64,000 nt of DNA from an uncultured SAR86 cluster bacterium (lineage in GTDB: Bacteria > Pseudomonadota > Gammaproteobacteria > Magnimaribacterales > Magnimaribacteraceae), in the NCBI GenBank assembly GCA_902630715.1, contig CACOVO010000003.1:1-64000 (forward strand), given 5' to 3'. The position numbers were made by a program, and so were the translations under genes. The first letter of the stretch is position 1; every line of letters starts with the position of its first letter. The notes under the pieces are model-generated. The model saw nothing but the letters and a program-made list of their open reading frames with translations, was not told where the DNA came from and searched no databases. Of the stretch, positions 44,279 to 53,029 are shown one piece after another.

Positions 44279-45058
44279 TTAAGCCCTTCTAATTGAAAGC
44301 CCACCATCAACCGGCAAATAAACCCCGTTTATATAAGAAGAAGATGGAAGGCATAGATTTAAAGTAGCGTGAGCTACTTCTTCAGGCTCACCATATCTTT
44401 TTAGGCCAACCCTCCTTCTTGCATAGATATCCTTATCCTTCTGATCTATTGCTGAAGTCATATTAGTATTGATCGGACCAGGACAAATGCAATTAACAGT
44501 AATACCTTGTGGTCCAAGTTCAAGTGCAAGTGAACGCGTTAAACCAATTACGCCATGTTTTGCTGCCGTATATGGACTATGGTAAGGAGAAGCACCAAAA
44601 CCTTCAGTAGAGGATATATTTACTATTCTTGCGTTATCAGATTTTAGTAGTTGTGGAAGCGCTGCTCTGATTAATCTAATTTGTCCTGTAAGAACTACAT
44701 TAAGTGTATCGTCCCAATAATCCTCGTAATTTTCGTCTTCAATAGATGTCACAGATGCTATCCCTGCGTTATTAATAATAAAATCAAGAGATCCATAGAT
44801 ATCAACTGTTTGTTTCAAACAGTTATCAATATCAGATTTATCAGTTACGTCTAACTTAAGTGCGGTACATTCTCCTTTAGAGTTATTTATTTCCTCAGAT
44901 ACTCTATCAACAGATTTTTGATCTACATCTGTTGCAACGACTTTGACCCCCTCGGCAGCAAACACTTTAGCTGTAGCTTCACCCATGCCGCTTCCTGCAC
45001 CTGTAATTATAGCTACTCTTCCTTTTACAGACCTGGAGAGCTTTTTAAAAAATTTCAT
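44279..45058 (-). CDS. Short-chain dehydrogenase/reductase
   Basis: 259 aa. Cofactor motif ITGAGSGMGEATAKVFA (residues 18-34), NNAG (about 91), and the catalytic triad Ser in VNISSTEGFG with YTAAKHG (about 160). C-terminal GGLSIRRA. It reduces or oxidises an alcohol with NAD(P); the Asp in VVATDVD suggests NAD preference. Divergent from the crotonase gene. Confidence 0.9.
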   Translation of the reverse strand: MKFFKKLSRSVKGRVAIITGAGSGMGEATAKVFAAEGVKVVATDVDQKSVDRVSEEINNSKGECTALKLDVTDKSDIDNCLKQTVDIYGSLDFIINNAGIASVTSIEDENYEDYWDDTLNVVLTGQIRLIRAALPQLLKSDNARIVNISSTEGFGASPYHSPYTAAKHGVIGLTRSLALELGPQGITVNCICPGPINTNMTSAIDQKDKDIYARRRVGLKRYGEPEEVAHATLNLCLPSSSYINGVYLPVDGGLSIRRA

Positions 45059-45128
45059 ATTTAAAATAATTGAGTTATTTAACTACTTATTAGATTATAG
45101 GAAGATAAATTATTTAAAAGGAAAAACT

Positions 45129-45821
45129 ATGACGGATCAACCAGCAACTTTAACTCAAGAAGGAGACGTTTCAATAATTACCCTAGATGACGGGAAAGCT
45201 AATGTCTTTTCTGCAAATATGAGCAGTACTATTAATAGATTATTAGACGATGTTCCAAATGATAAGGGCTCATTGCTTATAACTGGCAGGCCGGGGCTTT
45301 TTTCTGCTGGGTTTGATCTTAAGACTATTCAAGGAGGAGATCCCAAAGCTGCAATTGAAATGACAACTGCTGGATTTAAGTTACTATCGAGGATTTACAG
45401 CTTTCCAAGACCTGTTGTAGCTGCATCTAGCGGACATGCAATTGCTTTGGGCGCATTTGTGCTGTGCTGTGCAGACTACAGAATTGGTGCAGCTGGAAAT
45501 TTTATAGTTCAAGCGAACGAAACAAGAAATGGGATGTCTATACCGACACCAATTTTAGAGATATCTAAATCAAGAATTTTGAAGAATCATTGGTATAGAG
45601 CGATACTAAATGCGGAGGCCTATTCCATAGCTGATTCGATAGATGCAGGTTATATAGACGAAGTAGTTGAACCTGAGGAATTGATGACTAAATCACTCGA
45701 GGTTGCGCAAGATTTAGCCACTTTAAGTCATCCTCATTACAAACTGACAAAAGACTTAGACCAAAAAGAAGTGCTTGAGAGGATAAATTCCTCAATAGAC
45801 ACGATGAGTAAGGCAAGTTAA
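45129..45821 (+). CDS. Crotonase-family protein (enoyl-CoA hydratase/isomerase)
   Basis: 230 aa from ATG 45129 with AAAAGGA upstream; a longer open frame runs back over the SDR gene but is not coding. Motifs: DDGKANVFSANM, LITGRPGLFSAGFDLK (first oxyanion-hole strand) and SSGHAIALGAFVLCCADYRIG (second). Shorter than usual at the C-terminus. The active-site Glu residues of hydratases are not evident, so the exact reaction is open. Confidence 0.85.
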   Translation: MTDQPATLTQEGDVSIITLDDGKANVFSANMSSTINRLLDDVPNDKGSLLITGRPGLFSAGFDLKTIQGGDPKAAIEMTTAGFKLLSRIYSFPRPVVAASSGHAIALGAFVLCCADYRIGAAGNFIVQANETRNGMSIPTPILEISKSRILKNHWYRAILNAEAYSIADSIDAGYIDEVVEPEELMTKSLEVAQDLATLSHPHYKLTKDLDQKEVLERINSSIDTMSKAS

Positions 45822-45880
45822 AAAAAATTAAATAATACTTCCTTAGTTTCAAGTTTTTGTTAATCTACGCTACCTCTTGT

Positions 45881-45956
45881 GGGGCCATAGCTCAGCTGGG
45901 AGAGCGCATCCCTTGCACGGATGAGGTCGTCGGTTCGATCCCGACTGGCTCCACCA
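45881..45956 (+). tRNA. alaT: tRNA-Ala (anticodon TGC)
   Basis: A complete cloverleaf: acceptor GGGGCCA with TGGCTCC, D arm GCTCAGCTGGGAGAGC, anticodon loop CTTGCAC (TGC), T arm GTCGGTTCGATCCCGAC, and an encoded CCA. It stands alone, 60 bases after the crotonase gene, and not in an rRNA spacer. Confidence 0.96.
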
Positions 45957-45960
45957 ACAA

Positions 45961-48228
45961 CTAAATTTTTATATTCTTTATAAGAATTGCTTGATCTCCC
46001 CTATGGACTGGAGAAAATATACCCGTTCGTAACTGATAAAGATCCTTGAGGTGCTCAGGCAGCTTTGTACTGATATCTAAAAGATACCCATCTAATGACA
46101 AAGGATAATTTTCAAAATTAAGAGTCAAATTCACTTCATCATCGTATATTCCATTTAAGTAAATTGAATAGTAACCATTGTAGGTTCCTCTAGAAGAAAC
46201 TGCCGAATCGAACGTCCGGGATCCAATATTAAAAGATTTGAGCTTTGATTTTTCAGGTAATAAAAGAACCAATCTACTAGCGCCTCTATTACTTTTTAAT
46301 TTAACTTTTATAGAATTTGTTGCTTGGCTTTTTTCCGTTACTTCAATAGATGGCTCTTGCCATTCACTTGAGATACTATCGGCCCAATATCTAAATTCAT
46401 ATTCAGGTGCAAAAGAAGCGATAGCCCTCGTATTTTGTAAATCAACAAAAGTGTCTAGCGGTTCGATAAGAGGTTCGGGGTCCGAAGCTCCCACATTTTT
46501 ATAATTACCTGACAGATGGATGAAAGATTTTTTGCTGTCTAAGTTTTCATAAAAGTGAATATTTACATGCTGGGGCCTCATTTCCGTGTAAAGATTGAGT
46601 GAGCTGCCAGCTAAAAGTGCCAATAAAGTTGTTACCCCAACCAAGGATAAGGCATATTTCATTTTTAAAGAAAATAAGAATGGTGAGAGCAGTATTGCGT
46701 ACAGACCTACAAATGGTAATACAGCCAAAACAAGTTTATAGCCCTGACTTTGTTCCAAAGAAAATATTAAACCCAATGAACTAGGCAAAGCTACGATCAA
46801 GGTTAATAGTAAAAACCTAAGTCTATTTTCATCTTTTAAGAATGTAGAAATTAGCATGATCAGACTTGCAAAAATCAAAGGCAGAATAAATAGGTTGGCG
46901 GCATCAGGTAAAAAGAGCGTCACAAATAAACAAAGAGTTGTCCAAAAAAACCAAGCTCCGTAAATTGCTTCTGTTTCTTGAACAAATCTCCTACTCACAA
47001 TACATCCCAACAATATGCCTAAAGAAGTAGAACCGATTAGGAGTAAGCGATAGGGTAAGTCTATGCCAGGCCAACTGATTATGTTTCCAGAAAAAAATGA
47101 AAGAAGATAGAAGCCTAGTACTCCTGAAACAATCGTTGTTATTAATGTTACAGGGGAGAGCATATACCCAAGAACCAATCCTCTAATTGGTATACCCGAC
47201 CTTACAAATGCAAAAATTAAAATTAATGCAGATAGCATCAAGGCGATTAAACTGTAGCTGGATTTCCATTGGGTCCAAAACCCATAAGTTCCTCCTAGAT
47301 AAACATACTTTTCTCCAATAGCATTCCAATCGCTATTTAGTAAATCTCTAGAGGAGCTTAAAATATTTTCACCATGATGCTGAATCGTCTTAATATCTAA
47401 ATTTTCTATATTGTCATTGGGAGTATGATAATGATTTCTCTCACCTACAAATGCGAAGTCCATTCCAGGGATATTAGCTCTCAATGCCACACTGAAATCT
47501 GTATCGTTAGGCATTCTCTTGAATATCTCGTTAGCTAATGAAAAACCGTAAGCATGATCATGTTCATGAGAAAGGCTTTTTATAAGAAGCTCATTTTTTT
47601 CTGAAGTTCTGAACACCATACTGCCACCTGACGTGCCGCTACCTTCAATATTGAGTACCACACCAACATCTTTTGCCAAAGGGTGCTGATTAAAGAAAGC
47701 CTCTGCACCTATCAAACCATTTTCTTCTGCATCAGTTATAAGAAGCATGATTGGATAATCGTAAGGAGCGTCTAACTTCAAAACTCTAGCAGCTTCTAGT
47801 ATGGCTACAACTCCAGCTCCATCATCTCCAGCGCCTGGTGCCATAGGTACCGAATCATAGTGGGCCATTAATGCAAGGTATGGAGAATCAGTTTTACCTG
47901 GAATAATACCAATTATGTTTTCAACCTCTGCACATGAGGTATACCTAGATGCACAAGCCCAAGTTTTTTGAATTTGGCTATCTATTTCAAGCTTATCCAA
48001 TTCCTTAATAAGCCTCTTCTTGATAATCTTATTCAACTCAGAGCCCACAGGATGAGGTTTATTTTCTTGAAGCAGATATTTCAAGGTTTCGAAGGCTCTC
48101 TCTGCAGAAAATTCTTCTAAAGGAGAATCTAAGCTTTTTGCTTGAGGAGGAGACGTACTAAAGTGCTGTAGAAAAAATAGAAGAACACTGAAAATAATTG
48201 CAAAAAAGGGAATTGATTTATTATTCAT
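45961..48228 (-). CDS. Large membrane-bound M28 family aminopeptidase
   Basis: 755 aa from ATG 48228 (preceded by GGGGA; the open frame has another ATG at 48270). An N-terminal membrane anchor is followed by an M28 zinc-peptidase domain: MAHYDSVPMAPGAGDDGAG, DAEENGLIGAEAF with the catalytic Glu, and NHYHTPNDN. The C-terminal half has about eight hydrophobic helices and then a beta-rich tail. This layout is like ER metallopeptidase 1. The peptidase domain probably faces the periplasm. Confidence 0.88.
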   Translation of the reverse strand: MNNKSIPFFAIIFSVLLFFLQHFSTSPPQAKSLDSPLEEFSAERAFETLKYLLQENKPHPVGSELNKIIKKRLIKELDKLEIDSQIQKTWACASRYTSCAEVENIIGIIPGKTDSPYLALMAHYDSVPMAPGAGDDGAGVVAILEAARVLKLDAPYDYPIMLLITDAEENGLIGAEAFFNQHPLAKDVGVVLNIEGSGTSGGSMVFRTSEKNELLIKSLSHEHDHAYGFSLANEIFKRMPNDTDFSVALRANIPGMDFAFVGERNHYHTPNDNIENLDIKTIQHHGENILSSSRDLLNSDWNAIGEKYVYLGGTYGFWTQWKSSYSLIALMLSALILIFAFVRSGIPIRGLVLGYMLSPVTLITTIVSGVLGFYLLSFFSGNIISWPGIDLPYRLLLIGSTSLGILLGCIVSRRFVQETEAIYGAWFFWTTLCLFVTLFLPDAANLFILPLIFASLIMLISTFLKDENRLRFLLLTLIVALPSSLGLIFSLEQSQGYKLVLAVLPFVGLYAILLSPFLFSLKMKYALSLVGVTTLLALLAGSSLNLYTEMRPQHVNIHFYENLDSKKSFIHLSGNYKNVGASDPEPLIEPLDTFVDLQNTRAIASFAPEYEFRYWADSISSEWQEPSIEVTEKSQATNSIKVKLKSNRGASRLVLLLPEKSKLKSFNIGSRTFDSAVSSRGTYNGYYSIYLNGIYDDEVNLTLNFENYPLSLDGYLLDISTKLPEHLKDLYQLRTGIFSPVHRGDQAILIKNIKI

Positions 48229-48368
48229 TTTATCCCCAGTATACATTTTAATTGAGCCTTCAACGCCCAAATTACTTATTTGTCAAAAGAATTTTAACGA
48301 GATAAGAAATCACTGTTGTGACTAATTTTTAGGGAGTAAGTCTAGAGTGGTTTTTGTTTAATTATTTA

Positions 48369-48974
48369 TTAAATACTTCTCGCAAACTTTCTGACTTTTT
48401 TCATGTGATTATTAAATTCTTGGTCGGTCATATTTGGTAATACTGAAAAAAACCTCAGGTACTTTGTTCTCAACCCTCCTAGCTGGAAGACAGTTTTTTT
48501 CAATCTTCTGTAGGGTATATTTTTAAAGAAAGAAAAGTCGAAATAGCTCACTTTGGGACCTCCGTAAGTGATAGAGACAATACCTAATTTATTTTTCATT
48601 GCTCCTGCAACTGGATACCCATAGTTTTTGAAAAATTTGCTATTCGGTAAGATTGATTTATATGAAAAAAACCAAGTTGGATGCAAAACCCAGTCAATCC
48701 AATTTTCTATGATGACATTCATTCTTAAGTTGTGACAAGCACCCATGAGAAACATGACGTCTGCAGATTCAAGCCTTTCTCTGTAATCTAGAACTAGCTT
48801 TGGAGGAGGATTGATATCGCTTCTATAAAAAGGAAGTTGTTTTTCTTCGTCATATAAGTTGATCAAATCAATTTCGTGGCCAGCCTTTTCTGCTTCCTCA
48901 ATGAAGGTATCACGTACGCAGGCATTGAAAGAATTCTCAGTATTGAAGTGTCCGAAGATGATACATATTTTCAT
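48369..48974 (-). CDS. Flavodoxin-fold NAD(P)H dehydrogenase (quinone)-like
   Basis: 201 aa. N-terminal IIFGHFNTENSFNACVRDTF phosphate-binding pattern of the NQO1/KefF/MdaB family, and SADVMFLMGACHNLRMNVIIENWIDWVLHPTWFF (FMN/FAD region, about residue 70-105). Two-electron reduction of quinones is the family reaction. The usual P-x-x-W-x-g-p flavin motif is partly altered (MGACHNLRMN), so substrate range may differ. Confidence 0.8.
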   Translation of the reverse strand: MKICIIFGHFNTENSFNACVRDTFIEEAEKAGHEIDLINLYDEEKQLPFYRSDINPPPKLVLDYRERLESADVMFLMGACHNLRMNVIIENWIDWVLHPTWFFSYKSILPNSKFFKNYGYPVAGAMKNKLGIVSITYGGPKVSYFDFSFFKNIPYRRLKKTVFQLGGLRTKYLRFFSVLPNMTDQEFNNHMKKVRKFARSI

Positions 48975-49026
48975 AAAAAACCTCTGCTGATGTTGGATCT
49001 CTCGACTTGAGTGTTTGAAACATCAA

Positions 49027-49443
49027 TTAAGCACTATATTTCGAATTTCCTCTAAGTGCAAAATACAAACCACCAACGTAAAGACTCACGTGAAGGTAAT
49101 CTCTTGTAATAACATCTAGAAGACTATTTGGCATCATGAGCCAAATTACTCCTGTGACCACGCATGTCATAGTTATTCCGCTGAAGCGAGTCAATAGATC
49201 GGCTAGATTACTTATAATGCCGTTTGTAAAAATTATTCCAAATATTCCTCCAACTATTAATCCAACTGCCGATCCTAATTCTCCATAAGCTACAAACCAC
49301 CAAACTATGTAGGGAAGACCAAAAACTTCAGCATTTGCTTCAGTTACAGGAAATTTACTATACCCTTGTTGAAAGAACATTACAGATAATGGAATCCTGA
49401 GCAGAAATGTTGCAAAAGGGGCAGGTAGTTTGGGTATGTTCAT
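49027..49443 (-). CDS. DoxX-family membrane protein
   Basis: 138 aa with four hydrophobic helices. LLRIPLSVMFFQQGYSKFP at the N-terminus, and AYGELGSAVGLIVGG near residue 52, are DoxX/DoxD-like signatures. Small quinone-linked or redox-stress roles are known for the family. It lies 52 bases from the flavodoxin-fold gene on the same strand, so the two may be co-transcribed. Confidence 0.82.
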   Translation of the reverse strand: MNIPKLPAPFATFLLRIPLSVMFFQQGYSKFPVTEANAEVFGLPYIVWWFVAYGELGSAVGLIVGGIFGIIFTNGIISNLADLLTRFSGITMTCVVTGVIWLMMPNSLLDVITRDYLHVSLYVGGLYFALRGNSKYSA

Positions 49444-49523
49444 CCTATTAATTATAAGTATTATTTATTACTTGATATAAATCAAATCTATATCTATAAT
49501 ACATCAACAAATAGGAAATACCA

Positions 49524-50720
49524 ATGAATTACTTAATTGCTTTTAGAAACTTTTTTCTTAAACTCAGCTTCAGAGCGATCCGTCCACTCATATTCATGAT
49601 GGAACCTGAACAAGCTCATAGAACGCTAAAAAAAGCTGGCGTCTTTTTGGGAAACAATAAGTTCCTCAAAAGCCTTACTGGATTATTTTTCAATTATGAT
49701 CACGAAAGTCTTAATATTGAGGTAGACGGTATCAATTATAGAAACCCGATAGGATTATCGGCTGGCTTTGATAAAGACGGGGAGCTGACCAAAATTTATC
49801 CCTCTCTTGGTTTTGGCCTTGCCGAGCTAGGATCGTTCACTGGTGAAGTGTGTCCAGGAAATCCAGGTAAAAGACTTTTCAGGATGAAAAAATCAAAGTC
49901 TATAGTTGTTTGGTATGGTCTAAATAATGAAGGTTCTGAAAAGATTTCACAGAGGCTAGCGGATGAGGATTTCGGTGATTTACGTGTAGGGATAAATGCA
50001 GCAAATTCAAATTTAACTCCAGAATTCATCTTACAAGATTCAATAAGTGATTATCTTAAGACCATGAAACTCTTTAAAGATATAGGCGATTATTACGACG
50101 TCAATATTAGCTGTCCAAATACTCAAGACGGCGAGCCTTTTGTTGACAAAGACAATCTTGATGCATTATTGATTGCAATAAATAAAGAGATAAGGCCCAT
50201 AAGCGACAAACCTATTTACGTAAAACTCGCTGCTGATATGACTTTAGAAGAAATAAACATAATCGTAGATGCTTGCATGGAGCATGGAATGGATGGTGTA
50301 GTTTGCACTAATTTGGCAAAACCTGAATTCAATTCTGAGCACAGACCAGAAGAATATCCTACAAATAAAGGGCTTCTTCCAAAAGGCAAGGGCGCTATGA
50401 GCGGATTACCATTACAAAGAATCTCTACGAATGTTATACGTCATGTCTACAGAAGAACAAGAGGACAACTTACCATCATAGGTGTAGGAGGTATATTCAC
50501 CGCAAGAGATGCATACGAAAAGATTACTTCAGGTGCAAGCCTCTGCCACATGATCACTGCTATGATCTTTGACGGACCACAGGCTATGAATGAAATTAAT
50601 AGAGGATTGGTAAAATTACTCAAAGCTGACGGCTTTGACTCAATTTCACAGGCAGTGGGGTCAAAAAATCCTCTTCCAAAGATAGATTCAAGCCAAGATT
50701 TAGAATCTAAGGCTGCTTAA
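49524..50720 (+). CDS. pyrD: Dihydroorotate dehydrogenase, class 2-like, with Cys at the base position
   Basis: 398 aa. An N-terminal amphipathic segment (residues 1-35, with MMEPEQAHRTL) fits membrane-associated class 2 enzymes. FMN-site patterns follow: NPIGLSAGFDKDGEL, FGLAELGSFT, NNEGSE, GINAANS, and GVGGIFTARDAYEKITSGAS. The catalytic-base motif reads NISCPNT (Cys near residue 197), where class 2 enzymes normally have NISSPNT; Cys is the class 1 residue. It oxidises dihydroorotate in pyrimidine synthesis, if it is a true PyrD. Confidence 0.8.
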   Translation: MNYLIAFRNFFLKLSFRAIRPLIFMMEPEQAHRTLKKAGVFLGNNKFLKSLTGLFFNYDHESLNIEVDGINYRNPIGLSAGFDKDGELTKIYPSLGFGLAELGSFTGEVCPGNPGKRLFRMKKSKSIVVWYGLNNEGSEKISQRLADEDFGDLRVGINAANSNLTPEFILQDSISDYLKTMKLFKDIGDYYDVNISCPNTQDGEPFVDKDNLDALLIAINKEIRPISDKPIYVKLAADMTLEEINIIVDACMEHGMDGVVCTNLAKPEFNSEHRPEEYPTNKGLLPKGKGAMSGLPLQRISTNVIRHVYRRTRGQLTIIGVGGIFTARDAYEKITSGASLCHMITAMIFDGPQAMNEINRGLVKLLKADGFDSISQAVGSKNPLPKIDSSQDLESKAA

Positions 50721-50889
50721 TATCTGAGTCTATTCTTAGTATTTTAGGTTATTTAAAATAACCATATGAACTTTTTGCACTAGGTTATTTATGTTATCTC
50801 TAACTACCAGCTCGATCTTTATCAAACAAAAATAGAACATTAGTTCTTAATAAGTTAAGGTACTTTTTTTATAACAATACCTTAGATAC

Positions 50890-51702
50890 ATGAACGAGAA
50901 TCTGCACATCTTAAATTATTGGAACATTCCTGGACGAGCTGAAAGCATTAGAGTGCTCTTAGCTTTAGGTGGAATAAAGTTTGAGAATAATTTTGTCCCT
51001 TTGCCGTTACCTTTAGAAAACCCCGAGGGAATGATTCCTCCCCCATTCGATGATGGTACCTGGGCTAATCTCAAACCGAATACACCCTGGGGCACTTTGC
51101 CCACATTAACATTACCCTCTGGTGAGATTATTGGACAGCAAAGATCTATATTAAGATACCTGGGCAAGTCTATTAAATATTCAGATGATTATCTTTATCC
51201 AGAGAATCCTGAATCAGCAATACTAGTCGATAGCTATATGGATATGTTGGAGGATATTTGGCCAATTTTGGTTGGATTAAATGGCCCTGAGCAGCTTGAT
51301 TCTGCCCCTTTATACTCAACATTACTCGGCCTCGGAACCTTAGATGATTTCCTCTCTCCTAGAATGAAAAAAGATTCTGGAGATCTATCTATGCAGTTTG
51401 ATTTCCTTGAAAAAGCAATTTCTGATGACGGACCCTTTTTATTAGGTTCAAGTTTATCCATAGCAGACATCCTTCTTTTTGCAGCGATAGCTTGGTGGGG
51501 AGCGGGAGTTTTTCCAGATATGGGTTGGATGCTTGATTCTAGGCCAAAAATAGAAAGGTCTATTAGATCCGTTGGAGACATAGACAAAGTCTCCGAATAT
51601 TACAATGATTTGAAATCATCAAGAGAATCCTTGCCGGTCGTGGGTTCTACTAACTATTCAGACTATTACGAGAATTTTCATTCTCTTTGTAACCTTGATT
51701 GA
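50890..51702 (+). CDS. Glutathione S-transferase-like protein
   Basis: 270 aa. The N-terminal thioredoxin-fold domain opens with LNYWNIPGRAESIRVLLALGG, as in sigma/alpha/mu GSTs, with the catalytic Tyr at about residue 9; PTLTLPSGEIIGQQRSILRYL gives the cis-Pro and glutathione-binding Ser region. The C-terminal helical domain contains LLGSSLSIADILLFAAIAWW. It probably conjugates or isomerises a compound with glutathione. It is separated from pyrD by 169 bases without a gene. Confidence 0.85.
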   Translation: MNENLHILNYWNIPGRAESIRVLLALGGIKFENNFVPLPLPLENPEGMIPPPFDDGTWANLKPNTPWGTLPTLTLPSGEIIGQQRSILRYLGKSIKYSDDYLYPENPESAILVDSYMDMLEDIWPILVGLNGPEQLDSAPLYSTLLGLGTLDDFLSPRMKKDSGDLSMQFDFLEKAISDDGPFLLGSSLSIADILLFAAIAWWGAGVFPDMGWMLDSRPKIERSIRSVGDIDKVSEYYNDLKSSRESLPVVGSTNYSDYYENFHSLCNLD

Positions 51703-53028
51703 TCAGTTAAGTGATACCGCGTAGTCTATTGATTCTTTCAGGGCTTTAACCATTAGATCAACTTCTGTGTCACCTATAATGAATGCTGGACCAAGGCAAA
51801 TTATATCTCTATATTTACCCGTACCTCCTGGGTAAAGAAATACGCCTTCTTGAAGACCTTTGTTCATTATTTTTAAAGTGGTTTTCTTATCTTCATCAAA
51901 TGGTTTCAAATTACTTTTATCTTCAACTATTTCGATTCCTATAAGTAATCCCATACCTCTTATTTCTGCAACATGGGGATGTTGCCCTATCTCGGAGTTT
52001 AATAATTGCATTATTTTATCTCCCATTGGATTCACATTTTCGCAATGTTTTTCGTCTCTTAGAATTCTCAGAACTTCCGAAGATGCAGCACAAGATTGTG
52101 GTAATGCAGCAAATGTATGAAACATTACTTCATAGCCTGCTTTTTGAATCGAATCTGCAATTTTGTCAGTGCTATAAGTTCCTCCGATTGCAGCATAGCC
52201 GCCACCCATACCTTTTCCAGCAATTAAAATATCAGGCTCGATGCCAAACGTATTGCTTGCAAAATCAGAGCCAACTCTGCCAAATCCAGTCATTACCTCG
52301 TCGGCAATCAATAATATATCATTCTCTTTTAATATTTCTTGCGCTTCTAACCAGTAATTATCTGGAGGAACTATTGCTCCTCCACTTGAGCCATTTATAG
52401 GTTCCATTAGAAGTGCCGCAATGTTTTTTGGGTCTATTTCACGTATTGTCTGCTTGAGATTATCCAAATAATAATCTTTTGCATCTGGATGATATTTTCC
52501 TAAGGGACATCTCAAAGGGTAAGGGGTTTCAATGGTAATCGGTTTTGGAACGTAACTTTCTAAACCTCTTTTTCTTGATTCGTGCCCTGAAATTCCCGAT
52601 AAGTTTAATGTAGTACCATGATAAGAAAGACTTCTAGTAAGAATTATATTTTTTTCAGGTTTTCCTCTACTAGCTTGATATTGAATCGCCAGTTTCACAG
52701 CCGACTCATTTGCTTCCGAACCTCCAGATGAGAGATGAATTCTGCTTAAATGAGGTGGGAGCCAATGTTCTCTTAATTCATCAAGTAATTTCTCTCTTTC
52801 TGGTGTCAGAAAAGGCGGTAAAACATAAGAATTATTTCTAACAGCCCTTGCAATTGCATCTGCTACTTCCTCACGTCCGTATCCAATATTGCTGACAATA
52901 GCTCCACCTGCAGCATCAAGGATTTTTCTTCCGTCTTTTGTATGCAAATATGCTCCTTTAGAGCTTGCAAATTCAATACCCCAATCTTGTTTAAGAAATG
53001 GCCATTTTACTAGTTCCATATCATTCAT
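51703..53028 (-). CDS. Class III aminotransferase
   Basis: 441 aa. Patterns: KDGRKILDAAGGAIVSNIGYG near residue 30, SSGGSEANESAVKLA near 100, LLIADEVMTGFGRVG near 235 (PLP Asp), and the Schiff-base Lys in LIAGKGMGGGYAAIGG near 270. This is the omega-amino acid / diaminobutyrate type aminotransferase group. It starts within 2 bases of the Nramp-like carrier stop, so the carrier may import its amino substrate (inference). Confidence 0.88.
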   Translation of the reverse strand: MNDMELVKWPFLKQDWGIEFASSKGAYLHTKDGRKILDAAGGAIVSNIGYGREEVADAIARAVRNNSYVLPPFLTPEREKLLDELREHWLPPHLSRIHLSSGGSEANESAVKLAIQYQASRGKPEKNIILTRSLSYHGTTLNLSGISGHESRKRGLESYVPKPITIETPYPLRCPLGKYHPDAKDYYLDNLKQTIREIDPKNIAALLMEPINGSSGGAIVPPDNYWLEAQEILKENDILLIADEVMTGFGRVGSDFASNTFGIEPDILIAGKGMGGGYAAIGGTYSTDKIADSIQKAGYEVMFHTFAALPQSCAASSEVLRILRDEKHCENVNPMGDKIMQLLNSEIGQHPHVAEIRGMGLLIGIEIVEDKSNLKPFDEDKKTTLKIMNKGLQEGVFLYPGGTGKYRDIICLGPAFIIGDTEVDLMVKALKESIDYAVSLN

Positions 53029-53029
53029 T

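Noticed and set aside
44943-45128. N-terminal extension of the crotonase at 45129
   Set aside because: It overlaps the opposite-strand SDR start, and the family begins after the ATG at 45129, which has a good ribosome site.
52026-52400. A 124-aa ORF opposite the class III aminotransferase
   Set aside because: Low-complexity Leu/Gln-rich product in antisense to conserved PLP-enzyme motifs.
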